DNA of 64,000 bases from Ostrinia nubilalis (GCF_963855985.1 NC_087110.1:3215001-3279000), one strand, 5' to 3'. Shown: positions 1 through 10,645, counted from the first letter of the stretch. Numbers and translations: made by a program. The notes: generated from the sequence alone by a model not told the origin.

Positions 1-169
1 CAGACCAAAGAATGAAGAATACAAAGAAATATGTTGAACACAAATATTTTTACTATGCGAAAATCGAACCCGCGACTTCTGGCACAGTAGTTTATCCTCT
101 ACATACCCCGGAAAAACAACAAAATGAGAAACTTGGTTTACAGTTACCGAGCATTGTGCAAAAGGAAGG

Positions 170-235
170 TTTAAACTCCAGTTTGGGGCTAGCGGAGCAG
201 TGTCAAATGTCCAAGGATATATTTTTTTCTTTATT
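170..235 (+). mobile_element. SINE fragment (same family as the SINE at 5.5 kb)
   Basis: A short stretch resembles the body of the SINE at 5503-5790: 'ggggctag' followed by 'aaatgtccaa(a/g)gatat'. The tRNA-like head is missing. The 88-codon frame that covers it has no recognisable domain and I do not call it a gene. Confidence 0.45.
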
Positions 236-477
236 TTACAACTTTTTTTGTTCAGCTTTCCCTAATTTTTGCAGATAGATCACCGCTCATTAGACAAACC
301 GTACACAAGAAATGACAACGTACATGTTAACCTTTCATAGCACTAACGCTGCATCTCTATGGATGAGAAACAAGATCAGCCATCCTCTCTCGGAGTCGAA
401 TAATTTACGACTGGAGCTCTACAAGTGAGGATTGCAACTGGAGATATAAGGAAAGACACTCAATTTGTAATCTATCA

Positions 478-545
478 TCATCATAATTTAATTTTCAGCC
501 ACAAGACGTCTACTGCTGAATAGGCGACCCTCAATACACGTGTCA
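478..545 (-). mobile_element. RTE-type LINE 3' end fragment
   Basis: Reads 'atcatcatcat...ttcagccacaagacgtctactgctgaa', the reverse complement of the LINE 3' terminus (coding end of the polymerase, then (ATG)n) found many times in this window. Only the last ~65 bp survive. Confidence 0.55.
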
Positions 546-697
546 CGTGTCATGGTGTCCACGGAAGACCAGGGTCGTGGCATTATCTACTGAGATGCTA
601 CGACACCATGCTGAGTGGATACCTTTTCAGTATCATTGTACCTACGTAAGTATTGTTGTAAGTTAAGTGTATTGTCGATGATACTGACATAAACATT

Positions 698-722
698 TCT
701 TCTTTCTTTCTTTCTTCTTTCA
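698..722. repeat. TTCT microsatellite
   Basis: A pyrimidine run of tandem TTCT/CTTT units just before the repeat at 740. Confidence 0.6.
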
Positions 723-737
723 ATGACTACCAGATTG

Positions 738-945
738 GCCGGTACGGGACTATTCCCACCTCTCGTTCCCACCACTGCAACTCCTGTGTAGCCAGGATCT
801 ACAGCTTGACCGCCACAAAAACCCAACCAATGAAGGTCAAGTTTGTCCCGGGGGAAAGTTAAACTGTCATTGGACCCGCAACGAAATTAATCAGAAGAAC
901 ATAGGAGGAGTTCGAAATTAAGATTCGACTTCCCTCCATTGCAAA
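738..945 (+). repeat. Interspersed repeat A (~205 bp), reference copy
   Basis: The most complete copy of a family seen at least nine times here. It runs from 'gggactattcccacctctcg' through 'ctgcaactcctgtgtagcca', 'gtttgtcccgggggaaag' and 'attaatcagaagaacatagg' to 'attcgacttccctcc'. It has no terminal inverted repeat, no tRNA-like promoter boxes and no persistent reading frame. I cannot assign it to a superfamily; a LINE or Helitron fragment is possible. Confidence 0.7.
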
Positions 946-1441
946 GCGGATGACAGGTGACAAACAAAGGTTTTAAACCTTCAAGAAAAGATTATGCACC
1001 ACGGACAATAAATTAAATTAAGGGGGCCTATCTTATGAGCAATTAGCAACTACCTGCCAATAATATTTTTCACAAAATCGCTTAAAAGCACGGAAATTTT
1101 TCCTTGTCGCGACAAGATCGGTGTAATAAATTGCGGAAACAGATGTATGTTGTATTGAATTAAGCATTATATCACGTTCATGTTTCCAAAGATCACACTC
1201 CCGACGCGACACTTCAGATTGGCCGGTAGCAAGCGGCGTGCATCCAGCTCCTTACTGCAACTTTTATAAAGTCATTGTTCCACTTTGTCGTCACAGACTA
1301 TTTTTTTATATTAGCGATGATCTAATTTTGCATGAATTAATGAAGAATCGTGAGCAATATAATATACGTGAGATTTTGCTGCTAAATGTTTTTCCCTCTC
1401 GAACTATTATACTAATAAATAACCATATTGACAATATTAAT
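946..1441. other. Intergenic, nothing recognised
   Basis: AT-rich sequence between repeat copies. The 68-codon frame at 1238-1444 lacks codon-use or domain support. Confidence 0.5.
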
Positions 1442-1545
1442 TAACTAAGTGACTAGGTTTCTTGCGCTGCTTCTTCTCCGCACTACTGGCCCAATAGTGT
1501 CCCGAAGCAGTGGGACATGTAAAAGTACTCTTTGTGAGCGTACTT
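1442..1545 (+). repeat. Interspersed repeat B, partial
   Basis: Carries the family core 'ttcttgcgctgcttcttct', 'gtcccgaagcagtggga' and 'catgtaaaag'. Family B recurs at 2600, 8738, 24618 and, inverted, at 25432, 60300 and 61935. Superfamily not recognised. Confidence 0.6.
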
Positions 1546-2325
1546 ACAGAAAAAAAGGCTTATGAGTTTATGAGTTTGGCTGGCTGTTTTAGTCTAACTA
1601 CGATCAGATTCATCCAAGAAGAGCTGTTTCTAGGTCATCCGTTGCGCTGCAAAGGACCCTTTCAGTTATATGCAATAGCGTGCCCTCATTATGTGGGGAA
1701 TTAGGGGTTTCTGAAAGGATTTTTTGAAAGAAAAGGTAGTAGGAGGTTTTGCGTTGCGGCCTTCTTGAGATTATTGTGGAAGAATAAAGAAAATTAAAAA
1801 TATTAGTGTCATGCAAAAGTGTTTTTCTAGATGTAAAACAAAATGAAATTCTCGGTCGAGTTATTAGTTTAAAAAAACTGGACGAGTCCGAGTTATGCTA
1901 TATGTATAGGATTCCGTGCTTAATTAATTACAATGACTTATAATTTGTACACTTTAATGTCACAAGTAGTGTAGGTAAAATAAGACCAAATTTTCTTAAA
2001 ACGATATTTTCTTGAGATAACCACTGCCTCAAAAATATGTCTTGAGTCTAACGTTTTGAAAAGTTAAATATGTATAACCTTCAAGCTTTATAATAATAAA
2101 GTATTATAATTACATTTATTATAAAATAATTCGTAAATTCTAGGTATGCATACAAGCAATATTCAACAGAACAAACGGTTCAAATTAATAATACTGTAAA
2201 AACATTTTCATGCAAATTCACTCTACGTACTCCGGTATGTAAATTGAATCTTTAAAAACAATATTTTTGAGGGGGAATTCTTGCGATACGATACCTTATA
2301 ATTATATTATGCTTGTATCACAGAA
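1546..2325. other. Intergenic, nothing recognised
   Basis: AT-rich with short overlapping frames on both strands, none with a recognisable domain. I see no mobile-element termini. Confidence 0.5.
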
Positions 2326-2329
2326 TAAT

Positions 2330-2515
2330 ATAAGCCACGATAGCCGAACGGTGAAGGGGCGGACTGGCCGACTCGTGATCCGGGAACGCGGGTTCGGTCC
2401 CCGCCGCTCGACTATTGTGGTATTTGTGGTGAGCTCACTCGTGACACAGGCATATTTAGCTTAGTACGAGGGGCTAACGGGAGTATTAGTAATTTGTTAT
2501 TACTAAAACATCTTT
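2330..2515 (+). mobile_element. tRNA-derived SINE (family 1)
   Basis: The head carries an A-box-like 'tagccgaacggtg' and a B-box-like 'gggttcggtcccc', arranged as in an RNA polymerase III promoter. The tail reads 'gtggtgagctcactcgtgac...ttagcttagtacgaggggct...attagtaattt'. The same head and tail occur in the SINE split by an insertion at 40.5 kb. The cloverleaf is not maintained, so this is not a functional tRNA gene. Confidence 0.75.
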
Positions 2516-2597
2516 AAAAGTCATCTTCATCATCTTTTAAAGTTATGAGGAGTGAGTTTGATTAATTCTTTTTACGGTAAGTATCTGATTGAAAAAG

Positions 2598-2722
2598 AGG
2601 CTGACAAAGGTGACTGAGTTCCGCCACATCTTCTCTGCACCAGCTCATTATGTTGTCCCGAAGTGATGGTAGAGCAAGCTATTTATTAGGGACGTGTATA
2701 AGCGCCTTGGAAAGGGCCCACG
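2598..2722 (+). repeat. Interspersed repeat B copy
   Basis: Begins 'aggctgacaaaggtgactga' and continues through 'gttgtcccgaagtgatggta' to 'gggacgtgtataagcgcctt'. Confidence 0.6.
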
Positions 2723-3352
2723 TACTAAATAAAATCTTTGCCTTTGGGTTTGTATTATTCCATGTTTTGAAAGCAATAAAAATTATGAAATTTCACTGTG
2801 TTATTGTGTTTTTTGAACTTGCTGACACAGAAATCACAGAATAAGACCAAAATCGAAATCGCAAGCAAGCGAGTCTGTTGTCGAACATTCAAAATCCACA
2901 AAGCGTCGACAGCATTGATTTTCCAAATCGGAAAAACAGGCTGAAAACCGTTCCCATGTTTTAAAAAAGGAACGCGCTGAAAAAAGTAAAAAGTAAAGTC
3001 GCGGACGCAGCACTGAGCAAATCGAGTTAGCCGATTTAGCGACGCTGACTCGATTGCAGCGATTACTGCATCGAGTTAAACTTGTTTATGGTTTGTTTCG
3101 ATTCTGCGAGCTTTAATCGGATTTTAATGCGGTTTGGAGTTTATTCGATCAACCGACGCCCGGTATTTTGTTGAATTTTTAATTATAGTTTAATGTTGCA
3201 TAATTTGTTGTTCAAGTATGGAATTACGTAATAACATGGTCTGGTCTGGCTCGCAATGTACGAGATTTAAGTACGGAATTAGAGCACACCTACACAATGA
3301 GCTATTTTAACTAGCAGTAGCAACAATAGTGGCAAAATGCTATGTAGCAAGC
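2723..3352. other. Intergenic, nothing firm
   Basis: Mixed-composition sequence with several 'cgattt/tcgag' motifs near 2850-3130. It could be an old transposon end, but I find no paired termini. Confidence 0.4.
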
Positions 3353-3355
3353 TAA

Positions 3356-3725
3356 GGCGGCCAACTTTATAATAAGTCAATGCGGGACACCCACCCCTAT
3401 CCACAATAAGACTTAGGATTTGTTGGAATTGTTAATGGTGTACTTAAATTAGAAACAAACAACACTACTACCGAATTAACATTTAATAACAGCCGTACAC
3501 ACACACACGCTTGATCATATACTGCGGCAGCAACGGCGCGCCGCGTCTCGTCATTTGTATTTTGATGTGGAACACTTTTATGCGAGCAAAACGATGGGAA
3601 ACGAGGAATGCGGGACATACGGGACGCCTCGGACGATTTGCGGGACTATTTTATTAAATATTGCAATGCGGAATTGCAACTGTCATTACGGGACGGTCCC
3701 GCAGAATGCGGGACGGTTGGCCGCC
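3356..3725. mobile_element. MITE, TAA target duplication (PIF/Harbinger-type)
   Basis: Ends pair as 'ggcggccaac' (left) and 'gttggccgcc' (right), each flanked by TAA (3353-3355 and 3726-3728). Inside, 'gcgggac' recurs near both ends (3383, 3609, 3639 and 3707, with 'acgggacggtcccg' between), forming a subterminal motif array. The 73-codon reverse frame across it has no domain. TAA/TTA duplications are typical of PIF/Harbinger elements; the assignment rests on that alone. Confidence 0.7.
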
Positions 3726-3728
3726 TAA

Positions 3729-4420
3729 AGCAAGCCCTTAGGGTGTCCTTTTATATGTTTGAAACTGTAAGGATATGTTAAAGTTCTATGTAAATATTGT
3801 TTAACTTAACTAAGTATAGTACCTTACCGAATTCATGACAAAATGTAAACTTTGTTGTAGAGTCGACATCAGACATCAGACTACATTTTTGTAACAAATA
3901 TGCCACAAAGCTTAGCTTGAAGTGCCGCCATCCTGTACTACAGTTGATTGAAAGCGTGTAAGATTTTTTTTTATGAATGAAACTGCACTCAGGAGGATTT
4001 GATGAGTGCTGCTGCCAACGCCACTCTTGTGGCGGAGTTTTGGACTGACACTGTGTAGGTTTGTTGTCGACACGAAAAAAAGAAGAAGAATGAAAGCATA
4101 TTGTGTTATGCTCTAGTTCTGAAACGACACTCAAATCTTAATTCAAATTCTCAAGCACATCTCTATGCTTGAGTTCATGTCTGCGATTGATTGAATTTCA
4201 ATATTCAGAGCAATCCCCATGCTGCTGTAGGTATTAAATCTATGTTTGAACGTAAATCGAGTTTCTAGGGTATATTAACTTTATGGTTTCTACGTCGTTT
4301 TGGAATACGAGCATTGTCAATGTCTTCATAGCTTCTCGGAGTATTTTAATCTAGTACATTTAACCATAGTAACTTCCCAAAGACTGTGTAAAGATAATCT
4401 CTTTACCAAAGTTCATCAAA
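3729..4420. other. Intergenic, one 118-codon reverse frame without support
   Basis: The reverse frame at 3778-4134 is the longest open stretch in the first 15 kb. It has no recognisable domain, no signal peptide and no neighbouring exon pattern. I regard it as chance. Confidence 0.45.
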
Positions 4421-4423
4421 ATT

Positions 4424-4475
4424 ATCATCATCATCATCATTTCAGCCATGGGATGATATACTACTGAGAAGGTAA
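4424..4475 (-). mobile_element. RTE-type LINE terminal fragment with (ATC)n tail
   Basis: '(atc)6 atttcagccatgggatgata' matches the tail of the LINE 3' ends seen elsewhere, with the microsatellite-like tail on the left. Confidence 0.5.
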
Positions 4476-4514
4476 TCTTGGAAGTAGCCAGAAACTAGTG
4501 GCTAGCAACCTTTA

Positions 4515-4690
4515 GCCTAGGCGCAGACCACCGATTTTTAGTTGGCCGATAGTTGGGTCGGGCTGTTGATCAGTATAGAGATGTATAAAAGTGCGCACAT
4601 TACACCGATTTGGTATCGGCCGATTCTTCATACAAATTAGAATCGTGCCCAACTATCGGCCAACTAAAAGTAGGTGGTCTGCGCCTAGAC
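4515..4690. mobile_element. MITE, TTA target duplication (PIF/Harbinger-type), copy 1
   Basis: Terminal repeats 'g(c/t)ctaggcgcagacc' face each other, flanked by TTA on both sides (4512-4514 and 4691-4693). The inner sequence 'agttggccgatagt' and its inverse are shared with the copy at 61049-61224. No coding capacity. Confidence 0.8.
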
Positions 4691-4777
4691 TTATAAGATC
4701 ATCCTACCTTGTGCCTTTAAAATGTTACACGATCAAAATCATTTCAGCATAAAACAGAGTTGCTTTCGCATTTATCA

Positions 4778-4830
4778 TGTACTAGCTTTTGCCCGCGGCT
4801 TCACCCGCGTGAAACTTTCACACAATATTA
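4778..4830 (-). mobile_element. Helitron-like terminus
   Basis: 'actagcttttgcccgcggct' is the inverted form of an ...CTAGT terminus with a GC-rich hairpin just inside it. The same terminus is found at 9382, 10315, 10645, 13850, 38938 and 54290. CTAGT-type ends with an adjacent hairpin are known for lepidopteran Helitron-like elements. Confidence 0.55.
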
Positions 4831-5106
4831 TTAAGGGTAAGTAGAAACTATGGATATGAATGGATACAAACTACCATCCTGAATAAGTTCCAAACTCGCT
4901 CACACTCATCACCGTTTCATACCGTACGTAGTTCGCGAACTAACAGCGCTAAAACAAGCGAAGTCGAACAAAATGGCGGCTCGGAAGCGGTTGCAATTAA
5001 TTACTCCGGGATAATAACTCCAGCTTCATTAAACCGAAAACTGAAACAAAGCGGACACTTTGAATGCGACGAAATTTATTAATAACGCAACAGAGATAGT
5101 TGGGGT

Positions 5107-5352
5107 AGGCTCACGTGCGTGCGGGTTCCGATGTACTAGTTTTAAAGGCTATCGCACGGTCGTATTTCTTAGGGTTTAATAGTCGTCAAAAATCACGTGA
5201 ATGCGGGACTCGATTTGCTCGCTCTAAAGCCTAATCGCACGGTCATTATTACCTAGGTCTTGATCGTTTAAGGCTCACGTGCGTGCGAGATTTGATTTGC
5301 TCGCACTAACACCTAATCTCACGGTCGTATTGCTTGGGGCTTAATCGTTTAA
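5107..5352. repeat. Three-copy 82-bp minisatellite with CACGTG in each unit
   Basis: Three diverged tandem units begin near 5107, 5188 and 5271. CACGTG sits at 5112, 5194 and 5276, exactly 82 bp apart. Other shared blocks are 'gatttgctcgc' and 'cctaatc(g/t)cacggtc'. CACGTG is the canonical E-box core, so the array offers three evenly spaced candidate bHLH sites; any such role is inference. No gene is adjacent. Confidence 0.75.
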
Positions 5353-5499
5353 CTAAACATCTTCTTATACCTAAGCTTTTAGTATCCATCCATGGCTTTT
5401 ACAGAGACCACAGCTTGTATTGCTAAATTATTAGATGTAATAAACCGGCCAAAGTACCTAAATGCAAGCGTTTCTTAAATATCTTTAATAATATTTAAT

Positions 5500-5790
5500 T
5501 TCGGCCGTTTGGTGTAGTGGTTCAGAACGGACTACTATGTCGAGAGGTTCCGGGTTCGATTCCCGGCCGGGCAGAAATTGAAATGATGAATTTTAATTTC
5601 TGTGACGGGTCTGGGTGTTACTATGTATAATATGTATGTATTTAAAAAAAAAAGTATATAAGTAGTATATCCGTTAAGCTAGCACCCATAACACAAGCAT
5701 ATTAATTGCTTACTTTGGGGCTAGATGGCGCTGTGTGAAAATGTCCAAAGATATTTATATTTATATATTTATATTTAATATGAATGTGCT
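5500..5790 (+). mobile_element. tRNA-derived SINE (family 2)
   Basis: The head has A-box-like 'tttggtgtagtggttcaga' and B-box 'ccgggttcgattcccgg'. The body runs through 'gacgggtctgggtgttac', an A-rich stretch, 'ccataacacaagcatatta' and 'ggggctagatggcgctgtgt', and ends in TA-rich sequence. A body fragment lies inverted at 17925-18130 and another at 170-235. Confidence 0.8.
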
Positions 5791-6400
5791 ATGTTTCCCA
5801 TCTGTATCTCAAACCTCTGAGTCGAGAAAGTCTACTTTCTTACCATAACCTTCCACATCAATATCTAGTAAGCGTACCTACTCTACCAAACTATGTTATG
5901 TAAAAAATTAAATCAATTTTTATCCGCTTAATTATTACGCCTCGCTAACAACAGATTCTGTTTACACGGACTTTTTATTTCATACAATCTATCAATCATG
6001 GTTTCATTTCATCTAGGCCGGTTTGAAAAATCTTTCAGTATCGTGGTTACAGTGAAAATATAAACCCTCAAAACTAGTTCACGAAAGCTAGCCTGAAACA
6101 TCAACGATTGGATTTTCTTGCGAATAAGTAATATGATTTTTCATAAGAAATCATCGGCAAATAGGTAATTAAAAACTAACTTCATGTTAAGAAATGAGAA
6201 CTTTCCCATAGGTACAAACAACACAAAGTAATTAACATTTTATGCGGGGAATCAAATCCTCAGTCAAATCGTCGGAATTCAGCACTATCTACTTAACTGG
6301 GCTACAGATGCGTAAATGAAATAAAGCTGTTGCTTTTGCGAAAAGAGAACAGATGGATGAAAACCTATATAAATTAATGATTATTACCTATTATGTTTAA
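5791..6400. other. Intergenic, nothing recognised
   Basis: AT-rich, without long frames, paired termini or known repeat cores. Confidence 0.5.
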
Positions 6401-6508
6401 GAAGGTCGCGGGAGGTGCCTGGATGCGCCAGCGCAGGACCGGTCGCTATGGAAATCCTTGGGGGAGGCCTTTGTCCAGCAGTGGACGTCGTTTGAACGAA
6501 AACAAATG
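6401..6508 (+). mobile_element. RTE-type LINE 3' end fragment
   Basis: Encodes the degraded C-terminal end of an RTE-like reverse transcriptase: 'gcctggatgc', 'aggaccggtcgctatggaaa' and 'gtccagcagtggacgtcg'. The rest of the element is absent, as expected of 5' truncation during target-primed insertion. Confidence 0.75.
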
Positions 6509-6801
6509 ATTACGAACTTCATTCAAGACGTATCTTAGAACAAAACCAAAATGTACTATATATAGTATAATTTACCACTAAATTAATAACGCTTGCAAAT
6601 ACTGCGGTTTCTACTCCCGTTAATAATCTTTCAGCTGTACATATAACATAATGTATTACATAATTGATGTAGTGCTGTTAACGTATGATCATATCTAGGT
6701 TAATTAACATAGAGGACTGGTTCCCAAAGTCTTCTATATTAACCCCCAGGGGTCTTTATTCAGAAGCATTCTTTCGCATATGAATCGGAACTGGACAATT
6801 T

Positions 6802-6919
6802 CCCCCTTACTAATAAAACTTACACGCTCGGTGATCAGTGTTTTAAAGTGACGTTTAGTATGGAAATGTCATTTTAAAACAGTGATCAACAACTGTGTAA
6901 CTTTTTATTAGTAAGGGGG
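6802..6919. mobile_element. Short MITE, 118 bp
   Basis: Ends 'cccccttactaataaaa' and 'ttttattagtaaggggg' are near-perfect inverses. Inside, 'gtgatca' and 'ttttaaa(g)tgac' are also mirrored. Confidence 0.75.
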
Positions 6920-7600
6920 TTTGTGTTTTATATGGAAGTTAAAGTCAAATACGTCTCGTAACAAACAAAACTCATTTTCAACAACAAATCAGTCAAAAAC
7001 GATGACTGAGGGAACGATCATGTAGTAAGTTGTTGGGAAACAGCGACAATCAACGATCGCATGGTTTAATATTTTTCAGGATTATTGAAAAATAATACAA
7101 ACCTTTTCCACCGGAACGTCAATTTGTCTCATTATCCAAATGTAACAGTTTTTACCTGTACTTTAATCTGGATTAATGTACCTATATCGATAAACCTAAA
7201 TCGATTGGTAAATAACATAATTTTTTTTAATGAAAATTGGTCTCTGAATAAATGTAGGAACTACCTAGGTACGTAGAATGGAATACCCCAGCGAAAGTTT
7301 GGGAACCTCTGGCACAGGGTGACTATGACAGCCGGTGGTGCAGCACATACGGGCGGGTTTTCGTGATAAATGGAACGAGTGTTATCTCTTTCGGAGATCT
7401 TTTTGTAATGTTCACAAAGGGTTCTTTTGTGGTTTTATGTTTCAGTTGAAGTGATTTTGGAAATAAAAGATTCTTGAGCACTCGAAATAGGTTTATGATA
7501 AGTATTTGTACATAGCATGTGCGAATGAAGTTGTGATTTGACAACAACAGTCTTTGACAACACATAATAGGTACATGCATTCGTCCACAGCTGGACATAG
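6920..7600. other. Intergenic, nothing recognised
   Basis: AT-rich. The reverse 128-codon frame at 7323-7709 reads into a repeat A copy and is not a gene. Confidence 0.5.
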
Positions 7601-7604
7601 GTCT

Positions 7605-7803
7605 CCCATAAACGGGACTATTCCCATCTCTCGTTCCCACCGCTGCAACTCCTGTGTAGCCAGGATCTACAGATTGACTGCCAATAAAAACCCAACCAAT
7701 GAAGGTCAAGTTTGTCCCGGGGGAAAGTTAAACTGTCATTGGACACGCAACGACATTAATCAGAAGAACATAGAAGTTCGAAGTTAAGGTTCGACTTCCC
7801 TTC
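7605..7803 (+). repeat. Interspersed repeat A copy
   Basis: Near full length and close to the reference at 738-945, with 'gactattcccatctctcg' at the left and 'attcgac'-like 'ggttcgacttccctt' at the right. Confidence 0.7.
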
Positions 7804-7805
7804 CA

Positions 7806-8425
7806 AAAGGTCTCCCATAAGGATTGCCATGAAGAATGGTGGGGCGCGTCTTCGTGGATGAAACGATCTATAGGTTTACATCCATTTGTTCTTTTGGCTA
7901 AAACAAAACCTTTAGATATATGCTTGAAATATTTTCAGAAATTAATGTGCGTATACGATTTCCTCCCGTATATTCCACAACATACAACCTAGGTATGTAA
8001 TAATTGTATCGTTGATAATGAAACGATAACAACCACAGGTTTGTTCCCGCAAGACAAGCGCCCTCTGGTGTTGTGGAAATTAATTACTACTATGCAAGAC
8101 CTTACTATGAAAGCCAAATATCTTATACCATCTAAAATGAAGAAGTTTTGTGATGTTGAAAACATTTTATTTTACTAACTGAAATTAAAATATAGACCAA
8201 AACTAAAAAGTCGGTGAAGTTTTTTTTTAAATCCATCAAGAAATGGCTGAGAAATTAATTATTTAAATTACCTACATATTTTCGCGCGGAATTCAAACAT
8301 AGGCAGTGCGCCACCCTGTTCAAGTCTCAACCATAATGTTTAGAAACACATTTTAGCACACATTATAAAGGTTAATCAGGCTGTTGTCCCTTTACATAAT
8401 AATGCTATACAAAAAACAATTTAAG
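7806..8425. other. Intergenic, nothing recognised
   Basis: AT-rich sequence without coherent frames or termini. Confidence 0.45.
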
Positions 8426-8429
8426 CTGC

Positions 8430-8549
8430 CTACATCCGAAACTATCCGAAACTTTTGAATCGGTTACGGTTACGGTTTCGGATACTTTTTTATTTCGGAT
8501 ATCCGAAAGTTTAGGTTACGGTTACGGATATCCATAACATCCCTGCTAG
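8430..8549. mobile_element. hAT-type MITE remnant
   Basis: The right end reads 'ggatatccataacatccctg', the inverse of a CAGGGATG... terminus typical of hAT elements. It is preceded by repeated 'atccgaaa' and 'ggttacggttacgg' subterminal motifs. The left terminus is not recognisable. Confidence 0.55.
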
Positions 8550-8559
8550 AGACCTAAAA

Positions 8560-8735
8560 TGGTACTATCCCCACTTCACGTTCCCTCAACTCCTGTCTAA
8601 CTAGAATCTAAAGCTTGACCGCCAATAAAAATCCAACCAATGAAGGTCGTTTGTCCCGGGGGAAAGTTAAACTGTCTTTAGAGACCCACAACGAAATTAA
8701 TCAGAAGAACATAGGAGGAGTTCGAAGTACCACGG
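8560..8735 (+). repeat. Interspersed repeat A copy, diverged
   Basis: Shows 'ctatccccacttcacgttcc', 'tttgtcccgggggaaag' and 'attaatcagaagaacatagg' with deletions relative to the reference copy. It abuts the start of a repeat B copy. Confidence 0.65.
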
Positions 8736-8737
8736 AC

Positions 8738-9065
8738 CTGTCTTCGGCCACTTCTTCTTAGCACCAGACGATATTATAAAGCCATGTATTCATTAGGCAA
8801 CATTTGTTGATAAACTGTTTATGACTAGTGTGAAACAAGTTTACCATAAACACTGGTTTCTGAAACTTGGCCATCCACACTTGCTCTCCACTCATAGCGG
8901 GAAGCACGGCAACATGTATCATAAACAATGTTTCATCACCTATGTTTATGGACTATTTATAAACTGTTTACAAAGATGATGAAACATTGTTTATGAACAG
9001 TTTATAAACATGGCTTTATGTTATTGTCCCGAAGTAGTGATAGGGCAAGCTATATGAAAAGGCCC
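8738..9065 (+). repeat. Repeat B copy split by a MITE
   Basis: Left part 'ccacttcttcttagcacc' and right part 'attgtcccgaagtagtgata' are normally adjacent in family B. A 244-bp inverted-repeat element sits between them. Confidence 0.55.
8776..9019. mobile_element. MITE inside repeat B
   Basis: Termini 'ataaagccatgt' and 'acatggctttat' are inverse. Inner 'ataaactgttta' and 'caatgtttcat' are likewise mirrored. Its position within a repeat B copy shows it is the younger insertion. Confidence 0.65.
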
Positions 9066-9381
9066 GAAATAAGCAAGTTACTAGACATAATAAATTTACT
9101 TAAAAGTGTCTTCCATCGTTATTTTGCATTTCTTTTCGTAGTTAAACCTTCTAAACCTTGTTCATTTATGATAATAATACTGGCTGTAGCAATCATGCAT
9201 TTAATTAGCAACCTACGTGATATAATTGTATCGTCACTAATTTGATTTGTATCTGTAATTACACAAAGCATTTGATGGATTGATAGGCACTGATAAGATC
9301 TTCAGGAAAGTCCTATTCAAATGCATTGTCCAGGCTAAGATTAATTACTCCTGAAAGCTGTGTTACCTATTTATTTAGTAC

Positions 9382-9600
9382 TAGCTTTCCGCCCGCGGCT
9401 TCTCCCGCGTGAAATTTTCTCTGTCACAAAAACTTCATCGCGCGCGTCCCTGCTTCAAAAACCGAAATAAAAACTATCCTATGTCCTTTCTCGGGACTCA
9501 AACTATCTCTATGCCTTTCGTCAAAATCGATGCAGTGGTTTAGGCGTGAAAGCGACACAGACAGACAGAGTTACTTACGCATTTATAATATTAGTAAGGA
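9382..9600 (-). mobile_element. Helitron-like element (CTAGT terminus)
   Basis: Reads 'actagctttccgcccgcggc' ... 'tcgcgcgcgtccctg' ... 'agacagacagagttac' ... 'tttataatattagta'. The same full-length form is at 38938-39165 and, inverted, 54065-54294. Noncoding. Confidence 0.65.
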
Positions 9601-9639
9601 TTTACCCTATTGCAAATAAAGAATTTAGAATTTGAACCC

Positions 9640-9780
9640 CCACTCTTGTGCAGATGTCGTAAGAGGCGACTAAGAGAGAAATATACGAACATCAGGCCTT
9701 CCCAATCCATCTGGGGAGTGAGGCCAAATCCTTCCTTTTACCTCTGGTAAATTAAGAGAGGGTCGTCTTCCGATAATGAA
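9640..9780 (+). repeat. Interspersed repeat D
   Basis: Core 'cccactcttgtgcagatgtc', 'gtaagaggcgactaag' and 'acatcaggccttcccaa'. It is shared with 11235-11385 and, inverted, 50565-50755. Superfamily not recognised. Confidence 0.55.
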
Positions 9781-9825
9781 GAGTAAATGACAATGAGTTG
9801 CAGCTATGCCGGGAACTACTTAATT

Positions 9826-10160
9826 ATCACTGGTTTGGTTTGATTGGAGGCCAACCTGTAGATCAGTGGTTCTTAACCGGTGGTCCGCGGACTACTGGTG
9901 GTCCCTGGAGGCATTCCAAGTGGTCCACGAAGACATCGTAATAAACAAGTGACGTGACGTGATGAGTCGAGTCAACACAACGTAAACGGCGCACAGTGGG
10001 CGAGAAATCGACCTCCCCTTTCATAGGATTTTGAAAAAAAAAAGTGGTCCCTGACGAGACAGAAATTTGGTAAAATGGTCCCTCGTGACTTAAAGGTTAA
10101 GAACCACCAGGTTTAGATCCTGGCTATACAGGAGTTGCAGTAGTAGGAAAGAGTGATGGA
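9826..10160 (-). repeat. Repeat A fragment split by a hAT-type MITE
   Basis: The sequence before 9864 ('ggccaacctgtagat') joins that after 10110 ('gtttagatcctggctataca') to give the reverse form of repeat A. Confidence 0.6.
9864..10110. mobile_element. hAT-type MITE
   Basis: Ends 'cagtggttcttaacc' and 'ggttaagaaccaccag' are inverse. The 8-bp flanks 'ctgtagat' and 'gtttagat' match at 6 of 8 positions, consistent with an aged hAT duplication. It is inserted in a repeat A copy. Confidence 0.7.
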
Positions 10161-10204
10161 ATCTGTCCTTTTATTAATTTGAGAGATAAAACAGAGGGGT
10201 ATAT

Positions 10205-10317
10205 CTATCTCGGTTATATCTATAAAAGCGAAAGGTCACTACTGACTCACTCACTCATCACGAAATCTCAAAAACGGGATCCACACGTACGAAGTCGCGG
10301 GCGGCCGCTAGTATATT
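10205..10317 (+). mobile_element. Helitron-like element, second subfamily
   Basis: 'gcgaaaggtcactactgact' ... 'gaagtcgcgggcggccgcta' 'gt'. A longer copy lies inverted at 58831-59030, and a 3' end at 10520-10645. Confidence 0.55.
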
Positions 10318-10519
10318 ATAAAAGTTATAAGTAGGTAGACTTATAAGATTTATAAATTTAATTATTGTTAATAATATTTAATAACTGTTATTTTGTATTG
10401 CTGTGCCCAACCGGGTGTGCATTTGTATGTTAGTACCTAGTACCTAACAATATACAGTGTATTCATTATGTGCAATAAATAAATAAATAAATTTAAAAAA
10501 AAATAAGTGCTAGGAGTCT

Positions 10520-10645
10520 CTTTTGCATGGGGCTTCTTTTTAAAACGTAGGTGCTCACTAAGACGGGATTTTGCTTCTATTAGATTCAACCCCTAGGGGG
10601 GTAAAACGGGATCTACGCGTACGAAGTCGCGGGCGGCCGCTAGTA
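10520..10645 (+). mobile_element. Helitron-like 3' end, second subfamily
   Basis: 'aggtgctcactaagacggga' ... 'gaagtcgcgggcggccgcta' 'gt', the same terminus as the copy 300 bp upstream. Confidence 0.55.

Noticed and set aside
3778..4134. 118-codon reverse open frame as a gene
   Set aside because: No domain, no signal peptide, no splice-linked partner, and random-looking composition.
5500..5580. Functional tRNA gene
   Set aside because: Good A and B boxes, but a long shared SINE body follows and the cloverleaf does not close.
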